A stretch of 64,000 nt of DNA from Synechococcus sp. CS-1330 (GTDB lineage: Bacteria; Cyanobacteriota; Cyanobacteriia; PCC-6307; Cyanobiaceae): positions 62,001 to 126,000 of the forward strand of contig JAHLYR010000018.1 of NCBI GenBank assembly GCA_025128025.1. Direction: 5' to 3'. The notes beneath the pieces are model-generated. The model did not search any database, had not been told where the DNA came from, and worked only from the letters and a program-made list of their open reading frames with translations. The position numbers and the translations under genes were made by a program. Shown piece by piece: positions 17,705 through 27,127 of this stretch. Each line of letters starts with the position of its first letter. Within the stretch, counting starts at the first letter, position 1.

Positions 17705-18961
17705 TTAAGTAGCCAGAGCCTGGCCAGCCAGCCAGCCGCTGCTCCAACAGTGCTGGAAGTTGAACCCCCCCGTCACCCCGTCCACATCCAAGAGTTCACC
17801 CACCAAATAAAGACCAGGCTGCTGGCGGCTCTCCATTGTGGCGAGGTTCACCTCACCTAGAGGAATGCCCCCTGCCGTCACGAATTCTTCGCCGAAGGGG
17901 CCCCGCCCGGTAATGACCAGCCGAGTATCACGCAAAGCCGATACCAACAGCTGCTGGTGCCGCTTAGCAAGGTCAGCCCAGCGCTGCTGAGGGTCTACCC
18001 CGTGACGCTGCAACAGGGCCAGCCACAGGCGCCGGCTGAGGGCGGGCCAGGGGCGCCAGTTGGCTAGTTGCCGCTTGGCCTGGTCTCGCTTGGCCTGGGC
18101 AAACAAGCCCTCAAGATCCTGCTGGGACAGGCCGCCACTCCAATCAAGGCGCAGCTCGCCCCGATAGCCGCTGGCCTTGAGGGCGCGGGCAGCAAAAGCC
18201 GTGAGCCTCAGGGTGGCTGGACCGGACAGACCCCAATGGGTGATCAGCACCGGGCCCCGCTGGCGAAAAGGCTGGCCAGCCCGAGCGGCCTGGGGCTCCT
18301 GGGGTAGGTGCAAAGCCAGCTCCACCGGATCCATCACCACTCCGGCCAGCTCCAGCAGGGGATCGCCGGCCAAAGCCAACGTGAATAGGGACGGCACAGG
18401 CGCCACCAGACCATGACCTAGAGCGGCCGCCAGCTGACGGCCGCTGGGATGGCTGCCGGTGGCAAGCACCAACCGATCAGCTCTGATCGCCCCGCCGCCC
18501 CGTACCAGCAGGTCAAAACCACCGGCAGCAGCTGCCGCGGCCCGCTGCAAGCTCACCCCCGTGTGCAGCTGCACCCCGGCCTGGAGGGCCGCTCGGCGCA
18601 GGGTGGCTGCCACCGATTCGGAACGGTTTGAACGGGGAAACAGGCGGCCGTCCGGCTCCTCCACCAGCTCGAGGCCATGGTCAGCAAACCAGGCGACGGT
18701 ATCGCCGGGAGCAAAGCGCGAAAAGGGACCCCGCAGGGCTTGGCCGCCCCGGGGATAGTGCCCCACCAACGCCCGAGGATCCCAGCAGGCATGGGTGACA
18801 TTGCAGCGCCCACCGCCACTGATCAACACCTTGTGCAACGGCTCGGTGGTGGCTTCCAGCAGGGCGATATCGCCAAGGCCGGCCTCAGCAGCACAGATGG
18901 CGGCCATAAAGCCGGCGGCACCGCCACCGGCCACGACAACGGCAGCATGAATTGGCAGCAT
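17705..18961 (-). CDS. NAD(P)/FAD-dependent oxidoreductase, HI0933/BaiN family
   Basis: A 418-residue flavoprotein. It has the FAD-binding Rossmann loop VVVAGGGAAGFMAAICAAE at the N-terminus, the family hallmark HKVLISGGGRCNVTH, the second signature [19 protein letters not shown], and a C-terminal FAD segment TAGGIPLGEVNLATMES with LYLVGELLDVDGVTGGFNFQ split around it. Family members are mostly of unknown substrate. I start at ATG 18961; the frame is open upstream but that part is antisense to dusA. The divergent dusA start is six bases away, so promoters must lie inside the coding regions. Confidence 0.88.
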   Translation of the reverse strand: MLPIHAAVVVAGGGAAGFMAAICAAEAGLGDIALLEATTEPLHKVLISGGGRCNVTHACWDPRALVGHYPRGGQALRGPFSRFAPGDTVAWFADHGLELVEEPDGRLFPRSNRSESVAATLRRAALQAGVQLHTGVSLQRAAAAAAGGFDLLVRGGGAIRADRLVLATGSHPSGRQLAAALGHGLVAPVPSLFTLALAGDPLLELAGVVMDPVELALHLPQEPQAARAGQPFRQRGPVLITHWGLSGPATLRLTAFAARALKASGYRGELRLDWSGGLSQQDLEGLFAQAKRDQAKRQLANWRPWPALSRRLWLALLQRHGVDPQQRWADLAKRHQQLLVSALRDTRLVITGRGPFGEEFVTAGGIPLGEVNLATMESRQQPGLYLVGELLDVDGVTGGFNFQHCWSSGWLAGQALAT

Positions 18962-18967
18962 GGGGAG

Positions 18968-19993
18968 ATGGGCCAGATCGATCCAGCCAGTTATCGCTTC
19001 AGTGTGGCCCCGATGATGGACTACACCGATCGGCACTTCCGGGTGCTGATGCGGCAGATCAGCCGGCGCAGCCTGCTTTACACCGAAATGGTGGTTGCCC
19101 AGGCTCTGCACCACGCCAGGCGAGCACCTGATGCCAGCGCACCGGGGGGACGGCTGGAGCGGCTATTGGGCTTCGATCCGATCGAAAAACCACTAGCTCT
19201 GCAAGTGGGCGGCGACGATCCCACCTTGCTGGCTGAGGCCGCCGCCCTGGCGGCTGAATGGGGGTACGACGAAATCAACCTGAATGTGGGGTGCCCCAGC
19301 GAGAAGGTGCAAAAAGGCCGCTTTGGAGCCTGTCTGATGGCCGATCCCCACCAGGTGGCCCGCTGCGTTGCCGCAATGGCCGCCGCCTGCCCCCTGCCGG
19401 TAACGGTGAAACACCGCATCGGCATAGATGAGCGCGACTCCTACGCCGAGTTGCTGGCCTTCGTGGATGCGGTGGCGGCAGCGGGGGCCCAGCGCTTTGC
19501 AGTACACGCGCGCAAAGCCTGGCTGGAGGGGCTCGATCCCAAACAGAACCGCACGATCCCGCCCTTGCGCTACGACGTGGTGCACGCCCTCAAGCGCGAT
19601 CGACCGCATCTGAGCATCGAATTAAACGGCGGTCTGGAAAGCCTGGACGCCTGCGTGCAGCAGCTCGAATTGGTGGACGGGGCCATGGTGGGTCGGGCTG
19701 CTTATGCCCATCCCCTCCAATGGAGGCAGGTGGACCAGCAGATCTACGCCGACGACAGCCAGCCGCTGGCCACAGCCGCCAGCGTGGTGGGGGGTTTGGT
19801 TGCCTACGCCGAGCAATGGCGCAGTCGGGGCGGGCGGCTGTGGCCAATCGCCCGCCACCTAGTGCATGTGGTGGAGGGGGTAAGCGGCGCCAAACGCTGG
19901 CGCCAGCGACTCACCGAAAAAGCGGGGGCAAGGGACGCGGATGCTGGCGTGCTGGCAGCCGCGGCCCAGGCCCTAGTGGAGCAGGGCTACTAG
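18968..19993 (+). CDS. dusA: tRNA-dihydrouridine synthase A
   Basis: A 341-residue FMN enzyme reducing uridines in the tRNA D-loop. Signatures: SVAPMMDYTDRHFR at the start, YTEMVVAQA, LQVGGDDP, INLNVGCPSEKVQKGRFGA with the catalytic Cys, VKHRIGID, and HARKAWLEGLDPKQNR, the DusA-type motif that separates it from DusB and DusC. The start is ATG 18968, preceded by GGGGAG; an in-frame ATG at 18947 would overlap the divergent flavoprotein. Its TAG stop is in a CTAG palindrome shared with the stop of the convergent rbp gene. Confidence 0.94.
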   Translation: MGQIDPASYRFSVAPMMDYTDRHFRVLMRQISRRSLLYTEMVVAQALHHARRAPDASAPGGRLERLLGFDPIEKPLALQVGGDDPTLLAEAAALAAEWGYDEINLNVGCPSEKVQKGRFGACLMADPHQVARCVAAMAAACPLPVTVKHRIGIDERDSYAELLAFVDAVAAAGAQRFAVHARKAWLEGLDPKQNRTIPPLRYDVVHALKRDRPHLSIELNGGLESLDACVQQLELVDGAMVGRAAYAHPLQWRQVDQQIYADDSQPLATAASVVGGLVAYAEQWRSRGGRLWPIARHLVHVVEGVSGAKRWRQRLTEKAGARDADAGVLAAAAQALVEQGY

Positions 19994-20562
19994 CCCTCGG
20001 CGCCACCGTAGAAGTCGCCGCCACCGCTATCGCCACCGCCACTGCGGCGGCGGCGGGTGCGCCCAGCGTCGAAGCTGTCGCCACCAGCAGGATTGCCGGC
20101 GCCATAGCTGCGATCTTCCCAGCCGCGAGCACCGGATCCCCGATCGCCGCCACCTGCGTAACCACCACCACCGCCTGCTCCGCCACCACTGCCGCGGTTG
20201 TAGCCACCGGCGCCGCCGCCACCTGCATAGCCACCTCCACCACCTCCTCCTCCGTAACCACCACCGCCCGCGCCATAACCACGGCGGGGACCACCACCAC
20301 CAGCTCCGCCACCGCCACCGGTGCGGGGCTCGGCTTTGTTGATGCGCAGGGGGCGACCCATCAGCTCAGCACCCTGCAATGCCTCAACGGCCTTTGCCTC
20401 TGCTGCTTCATCGCCCATCTCAACAAAGGCGAAACCGCGCTTGCGCCCGGTATCCCGTTCGAGGGGTAGGGAACAGCTAGACACCTCACCGAAGGGTGCA
20501 AACAATTCCGCCACGTCTTCCTGCTCAGCGCGGAAGGGAAGGTTGCCGACAAAAATACTCAC
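19990..20562 (-). CDS. RRM-type glycine-rich RNA-binding protein
   Basis: A 190-residue cyanobacterial Rbp. One RRM occupies ~1-80, with RNP2 IFVGNLPF and RNP1 KRGFAFVEM both intact. The rest is a low-complexity tail of Gly, Tyr and Arg (many GGGG, GGYGGGG and RR blocks) ending in a Gly-Ala-Glu-Gly tip. Such proteins in cyanobacteria are linked to cold response and mRNA localisation; here that is inference. The start is GTG 20562 because the RRM begins at once (MSIFVGNLPF); earlier in-frame codons would add an unrelated leader. It is convergent with dusA and 90 bases downstream of argH's stop side. Confidence 0.92.
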   Translation of the reverse strand: MSIFVGNLPFRAEQEDVAELFAPFGEVSSCSLPLERDTGRKRGFAFVEMGDEAAEAKAVEALQGAELMGRPLRINKAEPRTGGGGGAGGGGPRRGYGAGGGGYGGGGGGGGYAGGGGAGGYNRGSGGGAGGGGGYAGGGDRGSGARGWEDRSYGAGNPAGGDSFDAGRTRRRRSGGGDSGGGDFYGGAEG

Positions 20563-20652
20563 GAACTGAAGATCGGCCGCGGGACCGATGCATGTGGGCC
20601 AGTGGGCCACTAACCGATCCACCCTAAGACGACTAACGAAAGCTGGCTGCTC

Positions 20653-22047
20653 TCAGCAGGCAAGTCGCGTCCGAATTCGCTGCAACTGCTGCTCAACCTG
20701 ATCAAAGCCCGTGCCCCCCTCGCTGCGCCTGGCCGCCACCACCTGCTGGGGAGTGATGGCCTCATAAATGTCAGCTTCAAAGGCAGGGTGCAGCTGCTGC
20801 CAGCGCCCCAGGGGCAGATCGCGCAGCAGGATTCCCTCTGCTAGGCAGCCCTTCACTAAGCCGCCCACCAACTGGTAGGCCTCGCGGAAGGGCACCCCCT
20901 TAGCCACCAGGTAGTCGGCCACATCGGTGGCGTTGGAGAAATCAGCAGCCACTGCCGCCTCCAGGCGCTGGGGCCGAAACTCGAGCCCCTCTTCAAACAG
21001 GATCGCCATGGCCTCGAGGCAATCAAGGCAGGTGCGCACCCCGTCAAACAGGGCCTCCTTGTCTTCCTGAAAGTCCTTGTTGTAAGCGAGGGGCAGGCCC
21101 TTGATCATGGTTAGCAAGCCCATCAGGTGGCCAAACACCCGGCCGCTCTTGCCCCGCACCAGCTCGGGCACATCCGGGTTCTTTTTCTGGGGCATCAGGC
21201 TGCTGCCCGTCGCACAGCGATCGGTGAGGCCGATAAAGCCAAACTCTTCGCTGGCCCAGAGGATCACCTCCTCGCTGAGCCGGCTTAGGTGCACCAGCAC
21301 CAAGCTGGCGGCAGCCATGAACTCGACCGCAAAGTCCCGGTCACTGACCGCATCGAGGCTGTTGGCGTAGATGGTGTCAAAGCCCAGCTCGGCGGCGGTC
21401 TGGCGCCGATCGATGGGCACCGGCGTGCCCGCCAGGGCCGCGGCCCCCAGGGGACAGATATTCACCCGGCCGCGCACATCGGCCAAACGGGCCCGATCCC
21501 GCTCGGCCATCTCGATGTAAGCCAGTAGGTGGTGGGCCAGACACACCGGCTGGGCCCGCTGCAGGTGGGTGTAGCCGGGGATTAAGACCGTGCTGTGCAG
21601 CTCAGCCTGAGCCAGCAGGGCCCGCTCGAAGCGCAGCAAGCCTGCGTCAATGGCATCAATTTGGCCGCGTAGCCACAGACGCAGGTCGGTGCCCACCTGG
21701 TCGTTGCGACTGCGGCCGGTATGCAGTTTCTTGCCCAGGGGGCCGAGCAACTCAATCAGACGCCGCTCAACGGCGAAGTGCACATCTTCAGCCTCCAGGC
21801 CGGGGTTGAACTCGCCCCTGGCTGCCTCGGCTCTGACATTCTCCAGGCCCTCGATCAACTGGGCCGCCTCGCTCTCGCTGATCACAGCGCAACTGCCCAA
21901 CATGCGGGCATGGGCGATGGAGCCGTCCAGGTCTTGCTGCAGCAGGGTGATGTCAAAACCGATCGAAGCGTTGAAGCGCTCGATAGCCGGATGCAGGCCC
22001 TGCTCGAAGCGCTGGCTCCAGGTAGACGCGGTGGAATCAACAGCCAT
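20653..22047 (-). CDS. argH: Argininosuccinate lyase
   Basis: A 464-residue member of the fumarase/aspartase superfamily that cleaves argininosuccinate to arginine and fumarate, the last step of arginine synthesis. Seen: the [19 protein letters not shown] motif, [12 protein letters not shown], and the signature loop [20 protein letters not shown] with the catalytic Ser. Length is normal. The partner argG lies at 50.9 kb in the same window. It is 32 bases downstream of the phosphatase gene on the same strand. Confidence 0.97.
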   Translation of the reverse strand: MAVDSTASTWSQRFEQGLHPAIERFNASIGFDITLLQQDLDGSIAHARMLGSCAVISESEAAQLIEGLENVRAEAARGEFNPGLEAEDVHFAVERRLIELLGPLGKKLHTGRSRNDQVGTDLRLWLRGQIDAIDAGLLRFERALLAQAELHSTVLIPGYTHLQRAQPVCLAHHLLAYIEMAERDRARLADVRGRVNICPLGAAALAGTPVPIDRRQTAAELGFDTIYANSLDAVSDRDFAVEFMAAASLVLVHLSRLSEEVILWASEEFGFIGLTDRCATGSSLMPQKKNPDVPELVRGKSGRVFGHLMGLLTMIKGLPLAYNKDFQEDKEALFDGVRTCLDCLEAMAILFEEGLEFRPQRLEAAVAADFSNATDVADYLVAKGVPFREAYQLVGGLVKGCLAEGILLRDLPLGRWQQLHPAFEADIYEAITPQQVVAARRSEGGTGFDQVEQQLQRIRTRLAC

Positions 22048-22079
22048 TCGGGGCTCGGCGGGCGGCGCTAGGCAGGGAA

Positions 22080-23471
22080 TCAGCTTGGCAGGGAGGGCAG
22101 CATCAGCTCCTCCTTCACCTTGAGCACCACCATCGAAGCGTCATCGTCGAGCTGCCGGTCTGCCCCCACGAAGCGATCCAGCCGGGCAAACAGCTTGTCG
22201 AGAATCCCCTGAGCGCCGATGCCGGAGCGGCAGGCCGCCTGCAACTGGCGCACCAACCGCTCCTCGTCGAAGCGCTCGCCGCTAAAGCCGGTGGCCTCGG
22301 TCACCCCGTCTGTGTAATAGAGCAGCACATCGCCTGGATCCAGCACGATCTGCTCAAGGCCGTAATCGGCTTCGCTCTGCAAACCAATCAGCAGACCTGG
22401 GGCATCAAGGCGCTCCACCTGGTTGCGCTGGCGCCGCCAGATCAAGGGCGGATTGTGGGCCGCATTGGCGTAGCGCAGCAGGTGGGTGCGGGGGTCGTAA
22501 TCGGAATAAAAGAGGGTCACAAACCGGTGCGACTGGGCCAGATCTTCCTGGGCCAGCTGGTTGAGGTCGTGAAGGATGCGCTCAGGGGAATGGCCGCTCA
22601 GCACCTCGGCCCGCAACATGCCGCGCAGCATCGTCATCAGCAGACTTGCCGGCACGCCCTTGCCCATCACATCGCCCATCACCAGCGCCCAGCGGGCCTG
22701 TTCGCGGCGGCGGCCCAGCAGCTGGGGGCGGGTGGGGATGAAATCGTAATAGTCCCCGCCCACCTGAAAGGCAGGGCGGCAACGGGCTGCCAGCTCAACG
22801 CCAGCGATCACCGGGCAGTGGTCGGGCAGCAGCTGGGCCTGAATTTCAGCACCGATGCTGAGCTGGCGATCGAGCCGCTCATGGCGCCGCATGGTCTGGA
22901 GCAGGGTCTCGTTTTCCAGAGCCACGGCACTGAGATCAGCCACCAGCTGCAGGTGGCGGCGATGCACCTCGCTCCAGGCAAAGCCCTGCCGATTGCTGAA
23001 GATATAGAGGCGGCCTCGCTGCAGGCTGCGGGAAACCACCGATGTGGCCACCACCTGGGCTCCGCCAAGCAACCGGCCCACCCGCTGATCAAGCAAGGCC
23101 GCCACAGCCGCATCACCGCTGAGAGCGGCCAAATCCCCATCCGCCAACGCCGCCAACTGGCGCACCAGCTCGGCGCAGGGCTCCGCCGGCGTGGCCTGTA
23201 GATACTCGCGCCAGAGGCGGCCATCTTCGTGGAACACCACCAGCAGAGCCCCCTCGGCTTCCACCAGCCGGGCCGCCACCAGCGGCACCAGCTCAAGAAA
23301 GCGGCCCAGATTGGTGAAACTGCGCAGGGCAAAAGCCAAGGAAGCCAGCAGCTCCTGGTTGCGCCGCTGCTCCCGGCTGAGGCTGTCGAGCAGCTGCCTC
23401 AGCGAGGCTGCAGCCGACAACAGGGCCGGACCCTGGGGAGAAACCGAATGGGGGGGCGGCTTGTTGCTCAC
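22080..23471 (-). CDS. GAF-containing SpoIIE/PP2C-type serine phosphatase
   Basis: A 463-residue regulator of the RsbU type. A short N-terminal coiled coil ([15 protein letters not shown]) precedes a GAF-like domain (~50-205), a linker helix, and a PPM/SpoIIE phosphatase domain (~235-455). Metal-binding motifs are intact: [33 protein letters not shown] and [10 protein letters not shown]. It probably dephosphorylates an anti-sigma-antagonist type protein in a partner-switch pathway, but no RsbV/RsbW partner is encoded in the window. It lies between ftsY and argH on the same strand. Confidence 0.92.
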   Translation of the reverse strand: MSNKPPPHSVSPQGPALLSAAASLRQLLDSLSREQRRNQELLASLAFALRSFTNLGRFLELVPLVAARLVEAEGALLVVFHEDGRLWREYLQATPAEPCAELVRQLAALADGDLAALSGDAAVAALLDQRVGRLLGGAQVVATSVVSRSLQRGRLYIFSNRQGFAWSEVHRRHLQLVADLSAVALENETLLQTMRRHERLDRQLSIGAEIQAQLLPDHCPVIAGVELAARCRPAFQVGGDYYDFIPTRPQLLGRRREQARWALVMGDVMGKGVPASLLMTMLRGMLRAEVLSGHSPERILHDLNQLAQEDLAQSHRFVTLFYSDYDPRTHLLRYANAAHNPPLIWRRQRNQVERLDAPGLLIGLQSEADYGLEQIVLDPGDVLLYYTDGVTEATGFSGERFDEERLVRQLQAACRSGIGAQGILDKLFARLDRFVGADRQLDDDASMVVLKVKEELMLPSLPS

Positions 23472-23537
23472 CGATTGGGCACGGTGCGGCCGCGGCGGTT
23501 TCGCAAGATAGCGGTACCTGCCTGGGCAAGCAGGACC

Positions 23538-24986
23538 TCAGCGAGCCAGCAAGGCCTCAACAAACTCAAAGCTGTTAAAGGGCCGCAGGTCGCGAATACC
23601 CTCACCGGCGCCAATGAAACGGATTGGCAGCCTGGCTTCAGAGGCAACGGCCAGGGCCACACCACCGCGGGCGCTGCCATCGAGCTTGGTGAGCACCACG
23701 CCAGTTAGGCCGGCGGCCTTGGCAAAAGCCATCGCCTGACGCAGGCCGTTCTGACCCTGGCTGGCATCCAGCACCAACAGCGACTCCACCACCGCCTCCG
23801 GCGCCAGCTTGTCGACAATCCTGCGCACCTTGCTGAGCTCCTCCATCAAGTTGTGCTTGGTCTGCAGCCGGCCAGCCGTATCCACCAGCACCAGCTCAGT
23901 GCCCTTGGCCTGGGCAGCACCGATAGCGTCATAGACGACGGCCGCTGGATCGGCATTGGCGCTGGGATTGGAGATCACCGGCACCTTGCTGCGCTCACCC
24001 CACACCTGCACTTGCTGCACCGCCGCGGCCCGGAAGGTGTCAGCAGCAGCGATCAGGCAGCTGTAGCCGCTGCGCACCGCCAAGTTGGCCAGCTTGCCGA
24101 GCGTGGTCGTCTTACCAACGCCGTTTACCCCCACCAACAGCCACACGTTGAGCTGCTCGCGGCGGGGGGCTAGCAGGGGCTGGCCACTAGCCTCGATCGG
24201 TTGGTCGAGGATGGCGCGCAGCTGCTCCTTGAGGAAGCGCAGGCCCTCGGCGGGATCCACCACCTCCTGGTTGAGCCGCTGGCGCAGGGCGCCCAGGGCC
24301 CGTTCGGTGGCCTCCACCCCAACATCTGCCCGCAGCAGGGTGGTTTCCAGACCATCAACCACCTCAGGCGTGAGCGGGTCATCACCGAGGTTGTCGAGCA
24401 GCTGGGTGACCAAGCCCTGGCGGGTTTTCTCGAGGCCCTGGCGCAAACGAGCCAGCCAGTCGATCTCCTCAAGCGAGACCTGATCAACCCGCTTGCCCTG
24501 GGCGGCGAGCACCTCAGCCGACCAGGTGAAGGTGGTGTCAAAAGCGCCCAGGCTGGGCTCAGCTATTTCTGGCGCTGCAGGAGCAGGAGCCTCTGGCGCC
24601 GTGATCGCCTGTTGGCGTTCGGCCCGCTGGGCCGCTGCCTGCTCCAGCAGGGAAAGGGGCGCGGCCACTGGAGTGGCCGCTTGGGCAGCCTGCTGAGAAT
24701 CCCGCTCAAGGCCCTGTTCGGGCTGCTGAGTATTGATCTCTACAGGCTGTACGGAATCCGGGAGAGGGGGCCTAGTGGCAGATTCGGCCTCAAGCTGCAG
24801 CCGCTTTTGCTCCTCCTGCTGGGCCTTGAGGCGGGCATAGGCCTGGCGGGCCCATTCCAGGGCCTCAGCGTTTGGATCGGACGAACCCTCAACCGGCTGT
24901 TCTGGAGCCTGTTCAGAAGCTGGCGGCGGGGTTGCTGATGGGTCGGCTGGGGAGGGGCCGGTGCGATTAAACCAGTCGTAGACCAT
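23538..24986 (-). CDS. ftsY: Signal recognition particle receptor FtsY
   Basis: A 482-residue SRP GTPase that docks ribosome-nascent chain complexes at the membrane. The first ~170 residues are an acidic, Gln/Pro/Ala-rich A domain, longer than minimal FtsY and typical of membrane-tethering extensions. The NG domain (~180-482) has G1 GVNGVGKTTTLGKLA, DTFRAAAVQQ, G3 VLVDTAGRLQTK, G4 TKLDGSARGG and the C-terminal GAGEGIRDLRPF motif. The gene follows nusB by seven bases on the same strand. Confidence 0.96.
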   Translation of the reverse strand: MVYDWFNRTGPSPADPSATPPPASEQAPEQPVEGSSDPNAEALEWARQAYARLKAQQEEQKRLQLEAESATRPPLPDSVQPVEINTQQPEQGLERDSQQAAQAATPVAAPLSLLEQAAAQRAERQQAITAPEAPAPAAPEIAEPSLGAFDTTFTWSAEVLAAQGKRVDQVSLEEIDWLARLRQGLEKTRQGLVTQLLDNLGDDPLTPEVVDGLETTLLRADVGVEATERALGALRQRLNQEVVDPAEGLRFLKEQLRAILDQPIEASGQPLLAPRREQLNVWLLVGVNGVGKTTTLGKLANLAVRSGYSCLIAAADTFRAAAVQQVQVWGERSKVPVISNPSANADPAAVVYDAIGAAQAKGTELVLVDTAGRLQTKHNLMEELSKVRRIVDKLAPEAVVESLLVLDASQGQNGLRQAMAFAKAAGLTGVVLTKLDGSARGGVALAVASEARLPIRFIGAGEGIRDLRPFNSFEFVEALLAR

Positions 24987-24993
24987 GGCTTGC

Positions 24994-25632
24994 TCAGGCC
25001 TCCGCCACGGAACGAGCAGCCGTGAAGCGCCGCAGCACCCCGTTGATCATGCGGCGGCCCTGCTCATCGCTATAGCGATTAGCTAGCTCCACAGCTTCGT
25101 TACAGGCCACGGCAGGAGGGGTGCGGAAGCTCTCGAGGTCTACGGCGGCTAGCCGCAGGATGTCCCGATCGATGCGGGGCAGGCGAGTAAGACGCCACCC
25201 CTCCATCACACGATCGAGCCGCACATCGATCGCCTGACGGTCGCGCAGCACGGCCTCAACCCGGGCAATTGCGCCGAGGCGCACCTCTTCTTGGTCGGCC
25301 AGCATCAGCAGCCGGGGCAACTCCAGGCTTGCAGAGAGGCGGTTAAGGGCCTGTTCAGCCGCGACTAGGCCGGCGTTGAGGTGCTGGCGCACCCGGGGCA
25401 ACTGCTGCTCACCCTGCTCCTGCAACTCGCTATCAAGCAGTTGCTGCTGGGCGGCCTGCAGGTCCTCGGCGGAGCGATCCAGAGACTCACGCACATCCTG
25501 GCTGAGGGTGGCGAGCACCTGCTGCAGCAAGCCCTCCATACCTGTTGGCAGGGCCGGGGCAGACGAGCCGCGATCACTGGTCTGACCAAGCATCAGCAGG
25601 GCCAGTTCACGGGAGAGGGTGCGGCTCTGCAT
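24994..25632 (-). CDS. nusB: Transcription antitermination factor NusB
   Basis: A 212-residue NusB, which with S10 forms part of the rRNA antitermination complex. Longer than the E. coli form because of an insertion after helix 1 (~20-90, Gln/Glu-rich), as in other cyanobacteria. The core shows SRELALLMLGQ at the N-terminus, RIDRDILRLAAVDLES and the C-terminal NEAVELANRYSDEQGRRMINGVLRR signature in two parts. It lies 15 bases downstream of the DUF502 gene and seven upstream of ftsY, so it is in an operon. Confidence 0.95.
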   Translation of the reverse strand: MQSRTLSRELALLMLGQTSDRGSSAPALPTGMEGLLQQVLATLSQDVRESLDRSAEDLQAAQQQLLDSELQEQGEQQLPRVRQHLNAGLVAAEQALNRLSASLELPRLLMLADQEEVRLGAIARVEAVLRDRQAIDVRLDRVMEGWRLTRLPRIDRDILRLAAVDLESFRTPPAVACNEAVELANRYSDEQGRRMINGVLRRFTAARSVAEA

Positions 25633-25647
25633 CAGATGGGTTCTGCC

Positions 25648-26403
25648 TCAGGAAAGTTGGGGAGTGCGCAGCTGGGCCAGCAGGCTGGAGAAGCTGCGAT
25701 TGGGGGTGGAGCGCTCGTCGGGGTTGACGATGCCGGCGGAAATGATTGTGCGGAAAGCATCCTCCACCGAGATCTCGAGATCCTTAACGGAACCCTCTGG
25801 CACAACGGTGTACCAGCCGGTGGTGGGATTCGGCGCGGTGGGAATGAACACACTCAGCATGGGCTCGGTGAAGCCTGCCTGCAGGGCAGAGCCGATAGCT
25901 CCAGTCACAAAACCCAGGGCGTAGAGACCCTCGCGGGGATACTCCACCAGCACGACCCGACGAAACTTGCTGGAGTTGCCCTGGAGGAAAGTTTCCAGCA
26001 GCTGCTTGAGGGTTTTGTAAACCGACCCAGCTAGGGGGATGCGCAGCAGGGTTCCTTCGCCAAACTCAAGCAGCCAGCGACCAACAATGTTGCGGGCCAT
26101 CAGGCCGATCAACAGGATGCCGAGCAGGGGCACCAGTAGACCAACACCCAGGTTGATCAGCTCCTGCAACACCGGATTGAGGGTATTGAAGGGATTGAAC
26201 TGCTTAGGGATAGAGGTGAGAAACGCCAGCACAAAACGGCTCACCGTGGTGCCCAGCCAGATCGTGGTCGCCAGTGGAATAACCACCAGCAAACCAGCGA
26301 TCAAATCATTCTTGAGATCGGATTGAAGCCGATCCCCTAGGGGCTGATCCGATCTGGGGCTGGATTGAACCAAGTGACAATCCGGAGATCCGGCCTGCAG
26401 CAA
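25648..26403 (-). CDS. DUF502-family membrane protein
   Basis: A 251-residue protein. A hydrophobic segment at ~32-56 (IAGLLVVIPLATTIWLG) and another at ~85-110 (GVGLLVPLLGILLIGLMA) flank a short loop, followed by a soluble beta-rich domain with RIPLAGSVYKTLKQLLE and MLSVFIPTAPNPTTGWY, hallmarks of DUF502 (related to plant COV proteins). The function is unknown, probably membrane-associated. The start is ambiguous between TTG 26403 and TTG 26373; both precede the conserved region. It starts the DUF502-nusB-ftsY run. Confidence 0.9.
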   Translation of the reverse strand: MLQAGSPDCHLVQSSPRSDQPLGDRLQSDLKNDLIAGLLVVIPLATTIWLGTTVSRFVLAFLTSIPKQFNPFNTLNPVLQELINLGVGLLVPLLGILLIGLMARNIVGRWLLEFGEGTLLRIPLAGSVYKTLKQLLETFLQGNSSKFRRVVLVEYPREGLYALGFVTGAIGSALQAGFTEPMLSVFIPTAPNPTTGWYTVVPEGSVKDLEISVEDAFRTIISAGIVNPDERSTPNRSFSSLLAQLRTPQLS

Positions 26404-26429
26404 TCTGCTTTCAACTTAGCCAGCCGGCC

Positions 26430-27080
26430 TCACAGCAGGGCCACTAAGGCCAAAACCACGAAGCCGATGGCAAGCACCACTGCCGTGCCGGTGCCGCCGT
26501 AGCGACGCTGGTTGACCGTGAGATCGCGAGCCCGCTGCTGCTGCTGCAGCTGACCTTCAGCCTGCTGCAACTGGCGCTGCATGAAGGCCTTGGCGGCCGC
26601 CTGCTGCTGCTCCGGAGTGGCATCAGCGGGGATCTGACCAGCCTGGGCCGCCTGGGCAATCAATTGGTCGATGACCTGGGGATTATCCATTTGGGCGCGG
26701 GCCATTTCCAGCTGACCCTTGCGCGCAGCCAGCTGCTGGTCTGCCTGTTCGGAAAGGCTGCGGTCGCCACTGATTGAAACCGGCACCGCCACTACCAAGG
26801 CAAGGGCCAGCAGGATGCTCACTACAGCCACAAGCCAACGCAGCGGGGTGCGGCCAGCGGCGGGATGGTCGAGGCGACTGCCAAATAGCATCAGCAGCAA
26901 ACCAACCAAGGCCATCGGCGACTGGTTGACCAGTCGATCCATCAGCAGCTGGCGATATCCCTCCTCAGCCCAGTTCCAAGAGCCCAAAAGCACCAGCAAC
27001 TGCAGGGCCAGCAACACAACCAGCGTCAGACCGAGCCAACGCAACAGGTGGCCCAGGCGGCCGAAGGAAGCAGTGCTCAC
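26430..27080 (-). CDS. HpsJ-like membrane protein
   Basis: A 216-residue protein with hydrophobic segments near residues 10-33, 58-72, 82-104 and 198-216, and a Gln/Ala-rich coiled region between the last two (MARAQMDNPQVIDQLIAQAA, then many Q). The layout resembles cyanobacterial HpsJ-family proteins, named from the Nostoc hormogonium polysaccharide locus; the match is from memory and only moderate. The start is GTG 27080 (MSTASFGRLG); the frame upstream is antisense to queG. It is divergent from queG with 47 bases between starts. Confidence 0.62.
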   Translation of the reverse strand: MSTASFGRLGHLLRWLGLTLVVLLALQLLVLLGSWNWAEEGYRQLLMDRLVNQSPMALVGLLLMLFGSRLDHPAAGRTPLRWLVAVVSILLALALVVAVPVSISGDRSLSEQADQQLAARKGQLEMARAQMDNPQVIDQLIAQAAQAGQIPADATPEQQQAAAKAFMQRQLQQAEGQLQQQQRARDLTVNQRRYGGTGTAVVLAIGFVVLALVALL

Positions 27081-27127
27081 AGAATGGTCTCGCGGCAGAT
27101 TTAGACAACGGCGCAACTGTACGGGCG

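Noticed and set aside
19990-20340. Repetitive DNA in the rbp tail considered as a CRISPR or satellite
   Set aside because: Repeat units are irregular in length and encode Gly codons in frame; there are no unique spacers.
19720-20469. A 249-codon Ala/Thr-rich frame opposite the rbp tail
   Set aside because: It is antisense to the Gly-rich tail (GGN codons read as NCC), which produces artificial Thr/Ala repeats.
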